48,135 nucleotides of DNA from Sphingomonas sp. PP-CE-1G-424 (GTDB lineage Bacteria; Pseudomonadota; Alphaproteobacteria; Sphingomonadales; Sphingomonadaceae), in contig NZ_SLXW01000014.1 of NCBI RefSeq assembly GCF_004341085.1, positions 1 to 48,135 of the forward strand, read 5' to 3'. A program made the translations under genes and the position numbers. Below, piece by piece: positions 1-7,005 of this stretch (its first letter is position 1; the number at the start of each line of letters is the position of its first letter). Under the pieces are notes generated by a model. The model saw only the letters and a program-made list of their open reading frames with translations, ran no database searches and was not told the DNA's origin.

Positions 1-54
1 ATGCTCGCGCAGCACGCCAATGATCTGATCCTCGGTAAATCGGCCTCGCCGCAT
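1..54 (-). CDS. IS3-family transposase OrfA, N-terminal fragment (runs off the window)
   Basis: The minus strand opens with ATG at 54 and reads MRRGRFTEDQIIGVLREH to the window edge. This is the usual opening of IS3-family OrfA proteins (helix-turn-helix, DNA end binding), where R-F-T-E-x-Q-I-I-x-V-L-x-E-H is strongly conserved. OrfA normally has about 85-100 residues and is followed by the DDE-type OrfB, so the rest of the element lies outside the window. The start sits about 60 bp inside the presumed element end, as expected. Only 18 codons are visible, so intactness cannot be judged. Confidence 0.8.
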   Translation of the reverse strand, partial: MRRGRFTEDQIIGVLREH

Positions 55-113
55 CACTCGTCTCCATCTGACGAGCTAACTTACCAATGGCATGAAGTCT
101 GGGGAGCAGGTCA
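1..113 (-). mobile_element. End of an IS3-family insertion sequence
   Basis: Read on the minus strand from 113, the sequence begins TGACCTGCTCCCC and leads after about 60 bp into the OrfA start. I infer that 113 is the terminal base of the inverted repeat because a TG-starting, C-rich end just before OrfA is typical, and because the neighbouring AbrB-like reading frame stops exactly in this TGA. The other end is outside the window, so the inverted repeat and target duplication cannot be confirmed. Confidence 0.55.
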
Positions 114-440
114 CTCCCGATAAAGCGCCTGAGCTCGGGAAACCCCGTAACCAATCGGTGACAGGCGGACCTGATCGTCCTCAACCGTCAAGATGACTTT
201 CGCATCCCCATGAAGGCCCATCGCCTTGCGGACCGATGCAGGCAAAACAAAAGGACGGTAGATCGGAAAAGCGAACGCGTTCCGAAAGCCGTCATTATCT
301 GCAAATCGGGAAACCGTTGGTCTTTGCAAGCGGTGCCGTTTGGACGACGCTCGAGATCTCGACAAAGGTCGGATGAAGACATTTTCCACCAAAGGGTGAC
401 CTTTGTTTGTAACGAGATAGCGAGCGAATATTACCATCAA
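111..440 (-). pseudogene. AbrB/SpoVT-type (VapB-like) antitoxin, apparently cut by the IS3 element
   Basis: The C-terminal part carries an AbrB-type swapped-hairpin signature: FVLPASVRKAMGL, then DAKVILTVEDDQVRLSP, then a basic SRAQALYRE tail. Such domains are DNA-binding antitoxins usually paired with a PIN toxin. Here the stop codon is the first TGA of the adjacent IS3 end, so the natural C-terminus and any downstream vapC are missing. The N-terminal 55 residues look unlike the family and may not be the true start; no nearer ATG fits. I regard it as a remnant. No toxin gene is visible in the window. Confidence 0.45.
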
Positions 441-643
441 AATGGACGTAAAATTCGCATCGCCTTGCTTGACATGACAGATCTCTACACTCCATTATTT
501 CGGAGCGGCGCAAACTGGTTCCGCAAGCTAGAGACCTAGCTTAGCCCACCTGTACTATAGCAATAGATGCATGTTTTTGCCATTTACAATCGTTCGTGGT
601 AATACTCGCCTACGGCTGTGCAACAAAAAGAAGGGTAATAAAT

Positions 644-763
644 ATGACAAGTCTTATCATTGCTGACTTGGAGCACACGATTGCTCCTGCTGGCTCGGGC
701 GGCGAAACGCTTAACCCGGGCGTTGTTTTGATTGCTATCGCAATCGGCATCTCCATTACCTAA
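644..763 (+). CDS. 39-residue peptide with hydrophobic C-terminus; candidate modified-peptide precursor
   Basis: ATG at 644 follows an AAGAAGGG ribosome-binding site. The peptide has a polar first half (IADLEHTIAPAGSGGETLN) and a strongly hydrophobic end (PGVVLIAIAIGISIT). A perfect 10-bp hairpin terminator starts 12 bp after the stop, so the gene is probably transcribed at high level on its own, with partial readthrough into the following genes. Short leader-plus-core layout, a Gly-Gly in the middle, the terminator, and large companion proteins downstream are typical of ribosomally made, modified peptides. A small membrane peptide or toxin would look similar. I do not recognise a named family. 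Confidence 0.6.
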   Translation: MTSLIIADLEHTIAPAGSGGETLNPGVVLIAIAIGISIT

Positions 764-774
764 TCAACATTAGG

Positions 775-801
775 GGCCGCCTATTTTAATGATAGGCGGC
801 C
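775..801 (+). terminator. Strong intrinsic terminator after the 39-aa peptide gene
   Basis: GGCCGCCTAT at 775-784 pairs perfectly with ATAGGCGGCC at 792-801 across a 7-nt loop and is followed by TTTGTTGT. It separates the peptide gene from the two HEAT-repeat genes, an arrangement that gives much peptide mRNA and little mRNA for downstream enzymes. Confidence 0.85.
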
Positions 802-869
802 TTTGTTGTCAGGACTGCCAGATTAGAGCGCGGTATACATAGCAATGAAACAAGGGGGGTATATTTAAG

Positions 870-1724
870 ATGTTGCCCGCAACGGAACGACTGCTTGGGC
901 TTTTAAAGTCCGGTGTAAAGTCGTTGGACGAATGCCCAAACATAGAACCGGTGTTTCAGTCATTCGTTCTATCCGGTGAATACAAAAGCTATATGATAAA
1001 AGTCTTGCAAATGATCGATAGCGAACCATCCGCTCGTATAGATGTGCTGAGTTCGAACTCGTTCATCATATTCAGGAATGATCATTTTTTATTATCTATA
1101 CAAATGGCTGGCGCATTGCCGCTGAACGCCCTCCCTACCGATGGCCGCAGGTATATAGCCACTGCTCCTGAAAACGGACTGCAAGCCGTAATCAGTCCGA
1201 GCGGTTCTCTGCACGCGGCTCGCTATAGGTTGCCGGAGGGCGTTGACCTTTCCGTTTTTGATCCCGAAGTCAGGCCTAAGCTTGTCGATGACCAAGAACT
1301 AGACGAGAAATCGCCATGCTATCGCTACAACGCCGGCGAGGTATTCAAGCTTGATTTCTCATCGCCGATCTACGTTCTACGTCTCAGTGAAACTTCAACT
1401 CTAGATTATCAATGGACGTTTGATCCCTCCACATTGGCACCTGTGTTTCCGAGCGTGACTCTGCCCTCCGTCGGCAGGATGGAAACCTTGATGGACGTGG
1501 CCGTATCTTTAACGGGAACGGTTTTGCCGCGTGAGAACGCCATTGGAATCCTTGAGTCTTTGGTAGACCACCCGCTTCACTTCATTAGATGGAAGGCCGT
1601 GCAGGGGCTTGGCGCGCTCGACCCTCCCCTTGCCATTGAGTCTTTGAAACGCCTTACTTCCGATAGCCACCCGCATATCAGAAGGTCAGCTAATAGCGCC
1701 CTAGAACAGTTAAGTGTAGCTTGA
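870..1724 (+). CDS. Uncharacterised protein with C-terminal HEAT-like repeats
   Basis: 284 residues; ATG at 870 lies behind a GGGGGG-rich ribosome-binding site. Residues about 1-220 are a mixed, probably beta-rich domain that I do not recognise. Residues about 225-282 form HEAT-like helical pairs (FIRWKAVQGLGALDPPLAIE, then HPHIRRSANSALEQL). The next gene starts 10 bp after the stop and has the same plan: unknown N-terminal domain, beta region, HEAT tail. The two proteins may therefore be distant paralogues that work together. Here the beta region lacks the histidine cluster of the second protein, so this could be a non-catalytic partner or peptide-binding subunit (inference). Codon use is AT-richer than in genes beyond 6 kb, which suggests transfer. 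Confidence 0.75.
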   Translation: MLPATERLLGLLKSGVKSLDECPNIEPVFQSFVLSGEYKSYMIKVLQMIDSEPSARIDVLSSNSFIIFRNDHFLLSIQMAGALPLNALPTDGRRYIATAPENGLQAVISPSGSLHAARYRLPEGVDLSVFDPEVRPKLVDDQELDEKSPCYRYNAGEVFKLDFSSPIYVLRLSETSTLDYQWTFDPSTLAPVFPSVTLPSVGRMETLMDVAVSLTGTVLPRENAIGILESLVDHPLHFIRWKAVQGLGALDPPLAIESLKRLTSDSHPHIRRSANSALEQLSVA

Positions 1725-1734
1725 AAGGCTCGTT

Positions 1735-2619
1735 ATGGTACAATCGTATATATTTGACGACGCTCCTGCCATTTCGATAGAGGATTATCTCGATTGGGTT
1801 TCTGATAACGTAGATGAGCGTGACGTAGATAGTATTGCGGCATCATCCTGCATGCTAAATCGCCTCTCTAAGAATAAAACGCTCCTGAACGAGACTTTGC
1901 TCGATCCCTTGAAGCGGAACGCATCCGGTGCTCAGCCAGAAAACAAGTATACTGACGCAACGTTCATGCTAGGATCAGCAAAGAATGGCGCTCTCTTGGT
2001 AAGGGCTAATCTATGGAAGGTTCCGAAGCAGCGCGCCGGTTCAGCTTTATATGAAAATAACCTTTACTCATATCATTTGCCACATGATCATAACTTCGAC
2101 TTTCTCACGGTTGGATTTTTTGGGCCGGGGTACGTTACTGATTTGTATACGTATGATTACGAGATGGCGAAAAGTAGGCTTGGGGTGCCAACAGATTTTA
2201 AGTTTCAAGAGCGCACAGATCTTCCAGTGGGCAAGGTGATGCTATATGAAAAGTCAAAAGACGTTCATACGCAGCACCACCCAGTTTCTCCGTCTATCTC
2301 TATTAACCTTTTAGCGATTACCGAAGAGCAGACAACTCGACAGCAGTTTTTCTTTGATGTTGAGCAGGGAACCACATCAGGCTACGTTGCGGGAATGATA
2401 AGCTCCCGCGTAAGCATGATTGATATGATAGGTCACCTTGGTATTTTGGATGCCGTAGAGCCCCTTGAAGCTATCATACAAAACCATCCGTGTGCCCGCA
2501 CTAGAGCAAGTGCCGCAAGCAGTATAATTCATATTGCTCCCCAGGAGCGGGAACGGCTCACGACCCGTTTTGGTATGGATGAAAGTGACATAGTAAAAGG
2601 TGCTTTGGGTATACTGTGA
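1735..2619 (+). CDS. Cupin-like protein with C-terminal HEAT-like repeats; possible metal-dependent oxygenase
   Basis: 294 residues. Residues about 114-192 carry a cupin-type pattern: H114, H117, H119 and D122 in YHLPHDHNFDFLTVG, an acidic and aromatic strand, then PVGKVMLYEKSKDVHTQHH with H178 in the position of the second cupin motif. This is what is expected for a double-stranded beta-helix binding Fe(II) or a similar metal, as in cysteine dioxygenase-like or JmjC-like enzymes. Residues about 225-270 are HEAT-like (HLGILDAVEPLEAIIQN, then ARTRASAASSI). The gene follows the first HEAT protein after 10 bp and is probably in one operon with it and with the peptide at 644. Substrate unknown; modification of that peptide is my inference. 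Confidence 0.75.
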   Translation: MVQSYIFDDAPAISIEDYLDWVSDNVDERDVDSIAASSCMLNRLSKNKTLLNETLLDPLKRNASGAQPENKYTDATFMLGSAKNGALLVRANLWKVPKQRAGSALYENNLYSYHLPHDHNFDFLTVGFFGPGYVTDLYTYDYEMAKSRLGVPTDFKFQERTDLPVGKVMLYEKSKDVHTQHHPVSPSISINLLAITEEQTTRQQFFFDVEQGTTSGYVAGMISSRVSMIDMIGHLGILDAVEPLEAIIQNHPCARTRASAASSIIHIAPQERERLTTRFGMDESDIVKGALGIL

Positions 2620-2655
2620 GTTTAGCTTAAGCTAATTCGGTGTAGCGGAGCCGTA

Positions 2656-3063
2656 ATGACCTTTTTTGTTTTATTCTCTATTTTATGGACCTTGCTTTTA
2701 CTATCTCGAGGAACTTCGACCGGCAAGTTTTTGTATCGGTGGATGGTAGAATGGCCTGCGGGTTGGACGATAAGTTTATCGAGAGGGCACGCTATCGTAC
2801 TGCTAAGTTTCTTGGCTGTTATAAGCGCGCTAGTATGGTTTGAGCAGGGTGAAGCGCTGAGATTAATGGGGTTGGCGTCGCCAGAGGTGTTAGGCTACAT
2901 CACCATGTTCGAAATCAGCACTTTTGCCGATGTCGTCGCTGTGGCTGCCCTGACTTGGTCTAATCTTCGAGGTGGAGTCCGCGGCTCTAACCCGTCAAAA
3001 GTGATATATCGCATACGTTGCTGGTTTCGCAAAGTGCCTCTGCAACGTGTGCATCACGACTAA
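2656..3063 (+). CDS. Small membrane protein with about three transmembrane segments
   Basis: 135 residues; start ATG at 2656 with GGAG upstream. Hydrophobic segments lie at about residues 1-17, 44-62 and 80-100, with a basic C-terminal tail (YRIRCWFRKVPLQRVHHD). I do not recognise the family. It lies 36 bp after the cupin/HEAT gene on the same strand and shares its AT-rich composition, so it could be an exporter-like, anchoring or immunity component of the cassette. This role is inferred from position only. Confidence 0.6.
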   Translation: MTFFVLFSILWTLLLLSRGTSTGKFLYRWMVEWPAGWTISLSRGHAIVLLSFLAVISALVWFEQGEALRLMGLASPEVLGYITMFEISTFADVVAVAALTWSNLRGGVRGSNPSKVIYRIRCWFRKVPLQRVHHD

Positions 3064-3122
3064 CGTTTAAATAACTATCGCGCGTCATGTTATGTTAAAG
3101 CTCCATTATCGTAAATCGGAAG

Positions 3123-3422
3123 TTATACCGCCAAAATAGCACCAATAATGCCAAGTACGACTAGGGACCCTATCACAAAGCCGAACTGATTACTCGATCG
3201 CATCTTCGCCACATATCGCGAGATTGTAGCATCGTTGCGTTTGTCAGACGCAGCCCATACTACTAACGCAAACCAAAGCACAAATGATGCTATTGTTAGG
3301 GGACTAAGTCGATATATTGTCTTACGGTCAGGATGACCCCGGATTAGCGCAATCATTGCTGGGAACGAGATAAATATCACTGCCGCCATAAGCATCACAT
3401 GAAGCATGGGTTTGTTTACCAA
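3123..3422 (-). CDS. Small hypothetical membrane protein
   Basis: 99 residues with three hydrophobic stretches: about 6-27, 41-58 and 79-98. A basic loop (RGHPDRKTIYR) follows the first. It converges with the 135-residue membrane protein, with about 60 bp between the stops. No family recognised. Composition matches the AT-rich cassette to its left rather than the genes beyond 6 kb. It could be an immunity-type protein for the peptide, but nothing in the sequence proves this. Confidence 0.5.
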   Translation of the reverse strand: MVNKPMLHVMLMAAVIFISFPAMIALIRGHPDRKTIYRLSPLTIASFVLWFALVVWAASDKRNDATISRYVAKMRSSNQFGFVIGSLVVLGIIGAILAV

Positions 3423-3749
3423 CGAGACATCCTCAAAAAGACAGTTAGGTATTAAATCTGGGATTTAATTATCTAAAAGACAGGATATAATTCGGGGTCC
3501 GTGCGAAGACCGCGCATAAGCAACTTGCGCCGGCTGTCCGGTGAGCAGGTGACCCGGTTCGACCCATATTTGCCCAAGAACCATAGCAGCCACTAATATA
3601 TGATCGGTGGGCGTTGAGCGACATCGTTTTATCAACCGCAACGGCTTACGCTCGTGCGATAGACCTCGGAAGTATGATCCGTATTAGACGGTCTCGAACC
3701 GAAGAGTGCGATGGAGTAATTGAAGTGCTGGTTGCCGCGAGCGCAAACG
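3423..3749. other. Stretch without a recognisable gene
   Basis: AT-rich up to about 3480, then GC-richer. A frame open on the + strand from 3587 to 3781 (possible TTG start at 3614, RBS absent) has alanine-rich protein-like content (VLSTATAYARAIDLGSM, VLVAASANAAKVV) but I cannot link it to a family. It may be another gene fragment next to the IS5 remnant. Confidence 0.3.
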
Positions 3750-4165
3750 CAGCAAAGGTCGTTCGGGCGGCTGATAGGTAGGACCAAATGCAGTATACGA
3801 AGCCGCGCGCCATCGCTGATGCTGACTCCGCTGGCCGAGCTTCTTTATGGCTGCTGGCCATGTCAACGATTACACTGGAACCGCAACGTTATTGGACGAT
3901 CTGCCCGAGGCACAGTGATCCTCGCCGACCGCTTCTGCGATGCAGACTGATCCAGGGACGCCCTGCAGTCCGGGCCGGAAATCGTGGAATGTACCCAGCG
4001 ATTACGACAACCGCCGCTTCCGAAGCCGCATCTTCGCAAGGCATGCCCAGCCCCCCGAGGGACCGGTGCTGCGTTGCTATTCACTACGATCCCAACAAAA
4101 CCCACCTCAAAACAGCTAGCCCGTACATAAATGTATTGGCTCTCAAATATGGTCACTCGGAACTA
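3750..4165 (+). pseudogene. Decayed IS5-family transposase
   Basis: Pieces of an IS5-type DDE transposase appear in order but in shifting frames: RLIGRTKCS (family RIGRTKGG); TKPRAIADAD (TKLHAIADAD); AAGHVNDYTGTATLLDDLP (family AGxVxDYTGAAALLDDLP); VILADRFCDAD (LLGDRGYDADW, the second catalytic Asp region); PGRKSWNVPSDYDNRRFRSR (PGRKSRNEPVKYDKRRYRRR); and RCCVAIHYDPNKTH (WRRVATRYDRC). Several frameshifts and stops separate them, so no active enzyme can be made. The N-terminal third is missing or unrecognisable. It marks this interval as old mobile-element debris. Confidence 0.75.
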
Positions 4166-4615
4166 CAACAAAGGACTGTTTTCAGCTTATATGCGTCAGA
4201 CGGATCTACGCGGTAGGCGAACGGCCGTTGAGGTACAAACCACGATCGATGCAACGGACGCACAAGACTGATATGTCCGCGGGCAACAGCGATCAAGACG
4301 GCCTGTGCTATCCCGCAGGAGTCCTAAAAGGGGTAAGCCGGGGTGAACGCGCGAACGCATCCGGATGATAGGTTAGCCGGTCTATAGCTACTCATGCTAA
4401 AAGCCAGCGCTCAAGTTGCGATCGCGTGCTGGAGCGTTCATCCTGCAAGCAATCGACCAGATGGCAACGTTCTACGATGATCCGGGCGTGTCCGAGCTTC
4501 AGCTTAAATCAATCAATACAATATCGATATTCAATGAATCTCCTTGACTAATTTCTGCCGCATATCTTACTGAAATTCGATATATCTCCTACGAATGGTC
4601 GATGGGAGTTATTGA
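4166..4615. other. Stretch without an intact gene
   Basis: No convincing complete gene. A + strand frame ending near 4546 reads AFILQAIDQMATFYDDPGVS, which is protein-like, but it has no start and I do not recognise it. From about 4500 the DNA is AT-rich and holds several ATATCGA/TCGATAT half-sites, likely control sequences of the DUF2975/XRE pair downstream. Confidence 0.4.
4520..4531. promoter_or_regulatory. Perfect 12-bp palindrome, possible operator of the XRE regulator
   Basis: AATATCGATATT is a perfect palindrome. Related half-sites follow at about 4577-4584 (TTCGATAT) and 4623-4631 (GTCGAATAT), all upstream of the DUF2975 remnant and XRE gene. Small XRE regulators of this type are commonly encoded next to DUF2975 proteins and are often autoregulated. 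That they bind this site is inference. Confidence 0.35.
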
Positions 4616-4762
4616 ATGAGATGTCGAATATCTGCTCGCAGGGTTCCAGCGCTAACCCCAGCGCTCTGCACTAGTAGCATCCTCGCGCTAACGTTGTTCG
4701 TGCCTGCGCGCGTGTTCCGCCATGATGCGGCGATGGGGGACGACCTAGGATGTACGGTCTGA
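4616..4762 (+). pseudogene. Remnant of a DUF2975 membrane protein
   Basis: A frame from ATG 4616 to TGA 4760-4762 ends with SILALTLFVPARVFRHDAAM followed by GDDLGCTV. The end of DUF2975 proteins typically reads LFVLARVFREGARMRDDLEGTV, and these genes almost always sit directly before a small XRE regulator, as here. The full protein has about 150-180 residues and four membrane helices; only the last helix and tail are left, joined to an unrelated arginine-rich start. The stop overlaps the XRE start (TGATG), the normal coupling for the pair, which supports the assignment. Confidence 0.6.
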
Positions 4763-4980
4763 TGGGAGAGGATGGAGAGCGCATCAGCGTCAAACTTGAC
4801 GACCTATTGAACCAGCGACGCATGACCCTGACGCAGCTGAGCGAGCGCGTCGGCTTGACTATCGCCAATCTGTCGATCCTAAAGACCGGCAAGGCAAAAG
4901 CGATACGCTTTTCCACGTTGCGGGCAATCTGCCGCGAGTTGGACTGCCAGCCCGGCGACTTGCTGATCTACGATCCCTAA
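4762..4980 (+). CDS. Small XRE/Cro-type transcriptional regulator (YozG-like)
   Basis: 72 residues from ATG 4762, chosen because it overlaps the upstream DUF2975 stop as TGATG; an in-frame ATG at 4750 is possible but lies inside that gene. The body is one helix-turn-helix: LDDLLNQRRMTLTQLSERVG, then TIANLSILKTGKAKAIRFST, then LRAICRELDCQPGDLLIYDP. This matches the YozG/YdcN-like family encoded beside DUF2975 membrane proteins. The DNA-binding domain is complete even though the partner gene is broken, so it may still repress its own promoter, for example at the ATATCGAT palindromes upstream. Confidence 0.85.
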   Translation: MGEDGERISVKLDDLLNQRRMTLTQLSERVGLTIANLSILKTGKAKAIRFSTLRAICRELDCQPGDLLIYDP

Positions 4981-5225
4981 TGAACGCCGTCTGTGTGTTT
5001 GTGGTTTGTTGTAGATAACTCCCGATAACGAACGCCGTTCGGGGATGACGTGCCGCGCTGCGCTGATACCGGCCTCTCCGAGCGATGGGGAATCTCCATC
5101 TGCCCAAAAAAACCGTTCCGGAAATGGTTCTCTCAAAAGCGTGATTGGCAGACGGAGTTATGGGAACGCCATGGCTTCATAAAGGGTATACCGTGAGTGA
5201 ACATACCGCGCTGGACAGTCTTCCC

Positions 5226-5291
5226 GTTCAATCAGGGTCACTTGCATAGAGATTGAACACTCCGCGCAAGTGGTCTAGAACCTGATTGAAC
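5226..5291. promoter_or_regulatory. Nested inverted repeats upstream of the serine recombinase; res-like site
   Basis: Outer arms GTTCAATCAGG (5226-5236) and CCTGATTGAAC (5281-5291) are perfect inverted copies. Inner arms CACTTGC (5239-5245) and GCAAGTG (5266-5272) are also perfect. A further direct GATTGAAC lies at 5251-5258. Resolvases and invertases bind paired short inverted sites just before their own gene and often repress it. This nesting, ending 13 bp before the recombinase start, fits a recombination and autoregulation site. Confidence 0.6.
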
Positions 5292-5304
5292 AAATGGGGC
5301 TCCA

Positions 5305-5874
5305 ATGACACTTTTTGGTTACGCGCGAGTATCGACCTCTGAGCAGGATCTCGGGATACAGGAAACCGCGCTGCGGGCCGCTGGCTGCCAGACCATCCGA
5401 TCGGAGAAAAAATCAGGGAGCGAGCGCGGCGCCCGGACCGAACTGCAAGGCCTGCTCGACTTCCTTCGCAAAGGCGACACTCTGGTAGTGACCCGTATTG
5501 ATCGGCTCGCTCGGTCGATGAAAGATCTGCAGGATATTGTGCACGAGCTGAAGGGCAGGGGGATCGCTCTCAAGGCGACGGAGCAACCGATCGACACAAG
5601 CACGGCAACGGGGAAAGCATTTCTCGATATGCTCGGCGTATTTGCAGAGTTCGAGACGAACCTTCGACGCGAACGGCAACTTGAAGGTATCGAGGCAGCA
5701 AAGGCGCGGGGTGTCTACAAAGGCGGTAAGCCGCGTATTGATCCCGACGCGGTGCGTAAGCTGATCGCCGACGGTATAAAGCCTGCACATATCGCTCGCC
5801 AACTCGGCATTTCCCGAGGCACCGTTTATCAGTTTGTCCCCAAGCTAGATACGGCAGCAGCCTCGAAGACGTAG
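5305..5874 (+). CDS. Serine recombinase of the resolvase/invertase family
   Basis: 189 residues, normal length for a small serine recombinase. The N-terminal catalytic domain starts FGYARVSTSEQDL with nucleophile S10 and R8; the arginine cluster TRIDRLARSMKDL and the helix FAEFETNLRRERQLEG follow. The C-terminal helix-turn-helix is KPAHIARQLGISRGTVYQFV. All active-site residues I can judge are present. The gene lies directly behind a nested palindrome that is probably its recombination and operator site. No transposase of the Tn3 type is nearby, so it may be what is left of a transposon, or a stand-alone site-specific invertase or resolvase. Confidence 0.95.
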   Translation: MTLFGYARVSTSEQDLGIQETALRAAGCQTIRSEKKSGSERGARTELQGLLDFLRKGDTLVVTRIDRLARSMKDLQDIVHELKGRGIALKATEQPIDTSTATGKAFLDMLGVFAEFETNLRRERQLEGIEAAKARGVYKGGKPRIDPDAVRKLIADGIKPAHIARQLGISRGTVYQFVPKLDTAAASKT

Positions 5875-6182
5875 GACAGCGTTTCGGCCTTTCGTGGTGG
5901 AAAGCGGAACGACGGCTTTCGGGTCGCGGTCGGAGATAAAACGGACGTTTGTTCATGCGGCAGGGCGCGGGGGCGTGAACGCCCGTGTTGGACCGAAGCC
6001 GAGTTCGCCGCTTTCGGGGGGCTATCGGCGTAAGCTAACGTTCGTTCGGTTGAGCCAAAGTCGCTGTTCATGCCAATAGCCGTCGCAGCGTTCGGCTATC
6101 CTTCTCACGAGCTAATACCCTTGGCTAAAGGCGAGCGCTTAGGGTCTCATCCCCCCGGCCGGAACTGACCCGTTGTAACCAG
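5875..6182. other. Intergenic stretch with repeat-like pieces, no gene
   Basis: Holds GGAACGACGGCTTTCGGGTCG near 5908 and, on the minus strand, two ATGAACA starts (near 5957 and 6072) resembling the left half of the 60-bp dispersed repeat described elsewhere. None is a full copy. I see no coding region. Confidence 0.4.
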
Positions 6183-6548
6183 ATGTTTAGGGTGGGCGGC
6201 TATCCCCGGACTATGGCCGATCGATCATCAAAACCCGAATATCCGTCGTGGCGGGCAGAGGACGGACGTAAGGCCGTCCGGATAGCCGTAGATTGGTCGG
6301 CAACTGTCACAGCAGACAAGTTTGATACCCAAGCCGTGCGGATCAGTGACTGCACGCAATTGGGTTGTCGGATTGAGACCCGCTTGGCGGTTTCGGTTGG
6401 CACGTTCGTGGACGTTGCCATCCCGAATTTCGCCGATGTACCGGGCTGGGTTGCTTGGAGCAGTCCGGAAGCTATCGGAATCGACTTCTGCCATCCCCTT
6501 CCAAATCGCGTTCTCGAGTATATCGTAGAACGAAATGAGGCGATCTGA
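6183..6548 (+). CDS. PilZ-domain protein, probable cyclic-di-GMP receptor
   Basis: Up to 121 residues; the start may instead be ATG 6213 (MADRSSKPEYP), since neither start has a clear ribosome-binding site. The PilZ signature is visible: RKAVR for RxxxR, then DCTQLGCR for (D/N)xSxxG, with Thr replacing Ser, followed by beta strands ending in GWVAWSSPEAIGIDF. Such one-domain proteins bind cyclic-di-GMP and change the activity of a partner. The window also has a membrane GGDEF-EAL enzyme (11598-13619) and a degenerate GGDEF protein (7227-8171), but not in an operon with it. Confidence 0.85.
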   Translation: MFRVGGYPRTMADRSSKPEYPSWRAEDGRKAVRIAVDWSATVTADKFDTQAVRISDCTQLGCRIETRLAVSVGTFVDVAIPNFADVPGWVAWSSPEAIGIDFCHPLPNRVLEYIVERNEAI

Positions 6549-6579
6549 CGGACAGGAAACGCCTGGCTTAGGCAAGAAA

Positions 6580-6596
6580 GGGGCCACAAAAGCCCC
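6580..6596. terminator. Convergent hairpin terminator
   Basis: GGGGC (6580-6584) pairs with GCCCC (6592-6596) around a 7-nt loop. On the minus strand it is followed by TTTCTT. It lies between the PilZ gene (+) and the small-gene cluster (-) and could serve both. Confidence 0.5.
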
Positions 6597-6605
6597 ATCA
6601 GGCGA

Positions 6606-6920
6606 TCAACCCCACCGCCCTCTCTTGGTCAGCGGCACCGATGGACTGACGTGGGCCCGCGGGACTTCGTCCATACTCAGGATAGGAGCGGGCAGATCCT
6701 CACGCGTAGCGTAGAGCCGACGCAGAATTATCGCGAGGTCCTCTTCCGTCAGCCCTGATGCGGGATCGATCACCAGTCCTTCAGGCATCGGCTCGACCCA
6801 AGCAGCGAGGCGATTGCACGCCGCGCCGAGTTCAGGATCTGCGCAATCATCAAAATCTGCCATGCCATGAGCATATTCCGGCTCCGCTGATTCGAGCAAG
6901 CTGAGCATGAACCAGCTCAT
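6606..6920 (-). CDS. Hypothetical protein, third gene of a small-gene cluster
   Basis: 104 residues, acidic, no signal peptide or membrane segment. Middle part reads EGLVIDPASGLTEEDLAIIL, followed by RRLYATREDLP. No family recognised. Its ATG overlaps the stop of the 28-residue gene before it (ATGA), so the two are translationally coupled. Short accessory genes in tight overlap like this are common in sphingomonad prophage or plasmid remnants, but no phage gene is visible here. Confidence 0.55.
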   Translation of the reverse strand: MSWFMLSLLESAEPEYAHGMADFDDCADPELGAACNRLAAWVEPMPEGLVIDPASGLTEEDLAIILRRLYATREDLPAPILSMDEVPRAHVSPSVPLTKRGRWG

Positions 6921-7003
6921 CCCCCTTCATTGTCGGCATAGACTTGCAGAACGAGCTCGAAGCTCGCCAGCGCCTGCCGTGCCAGCGCTTCGACACGGTT
7001 CAT
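6917..7003 (-). CDS. Very small protein (28 residues) in a coupled cluster
   Basis: ATG at 7003, only 2 bp after the stop of the upstream gene (7006), and stop TGA at 6919-6917 overlapping the next start as ATGA. The product, MNRVEALARQALASFELVLQ plus VYADNEGG, is one amphipathic helix with an acidic end. The tight junctions on both sides are the main evidence that it is translated. No function known. Confidence 0.5.
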   Translation of the reverse strand: MNRVEALARQALASFELVLQVYADNEGG

Positions 7004-7005
7004 AA

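Noticed and set aside
3545..3575. GACCCGGTTCGACCC looking like a tRNA T-arm
   Set aside because: No acceptor, D or anticodon stems could be fitted around it, and no CCA end follows.
3788..4216. 142-residue frame on the + strand
   Set aside because: It is one of the three frames through the decayed IS5 transposase; only parts of it carry homologous residues, so it is not an independent gene.
4879..5136. 85-residue minus-strand frame before the recombinase
   Set aside because: Partly antisense to the XRE gene, no ribosome-binding site, no recognisable family.
5570..5956. 128-residue minus-strand frame starting MNKRPFYL
   Set aside because: Antisense to the serine recombinase for most of its length; its start only reflects a half-copy of the dispersed repeat.
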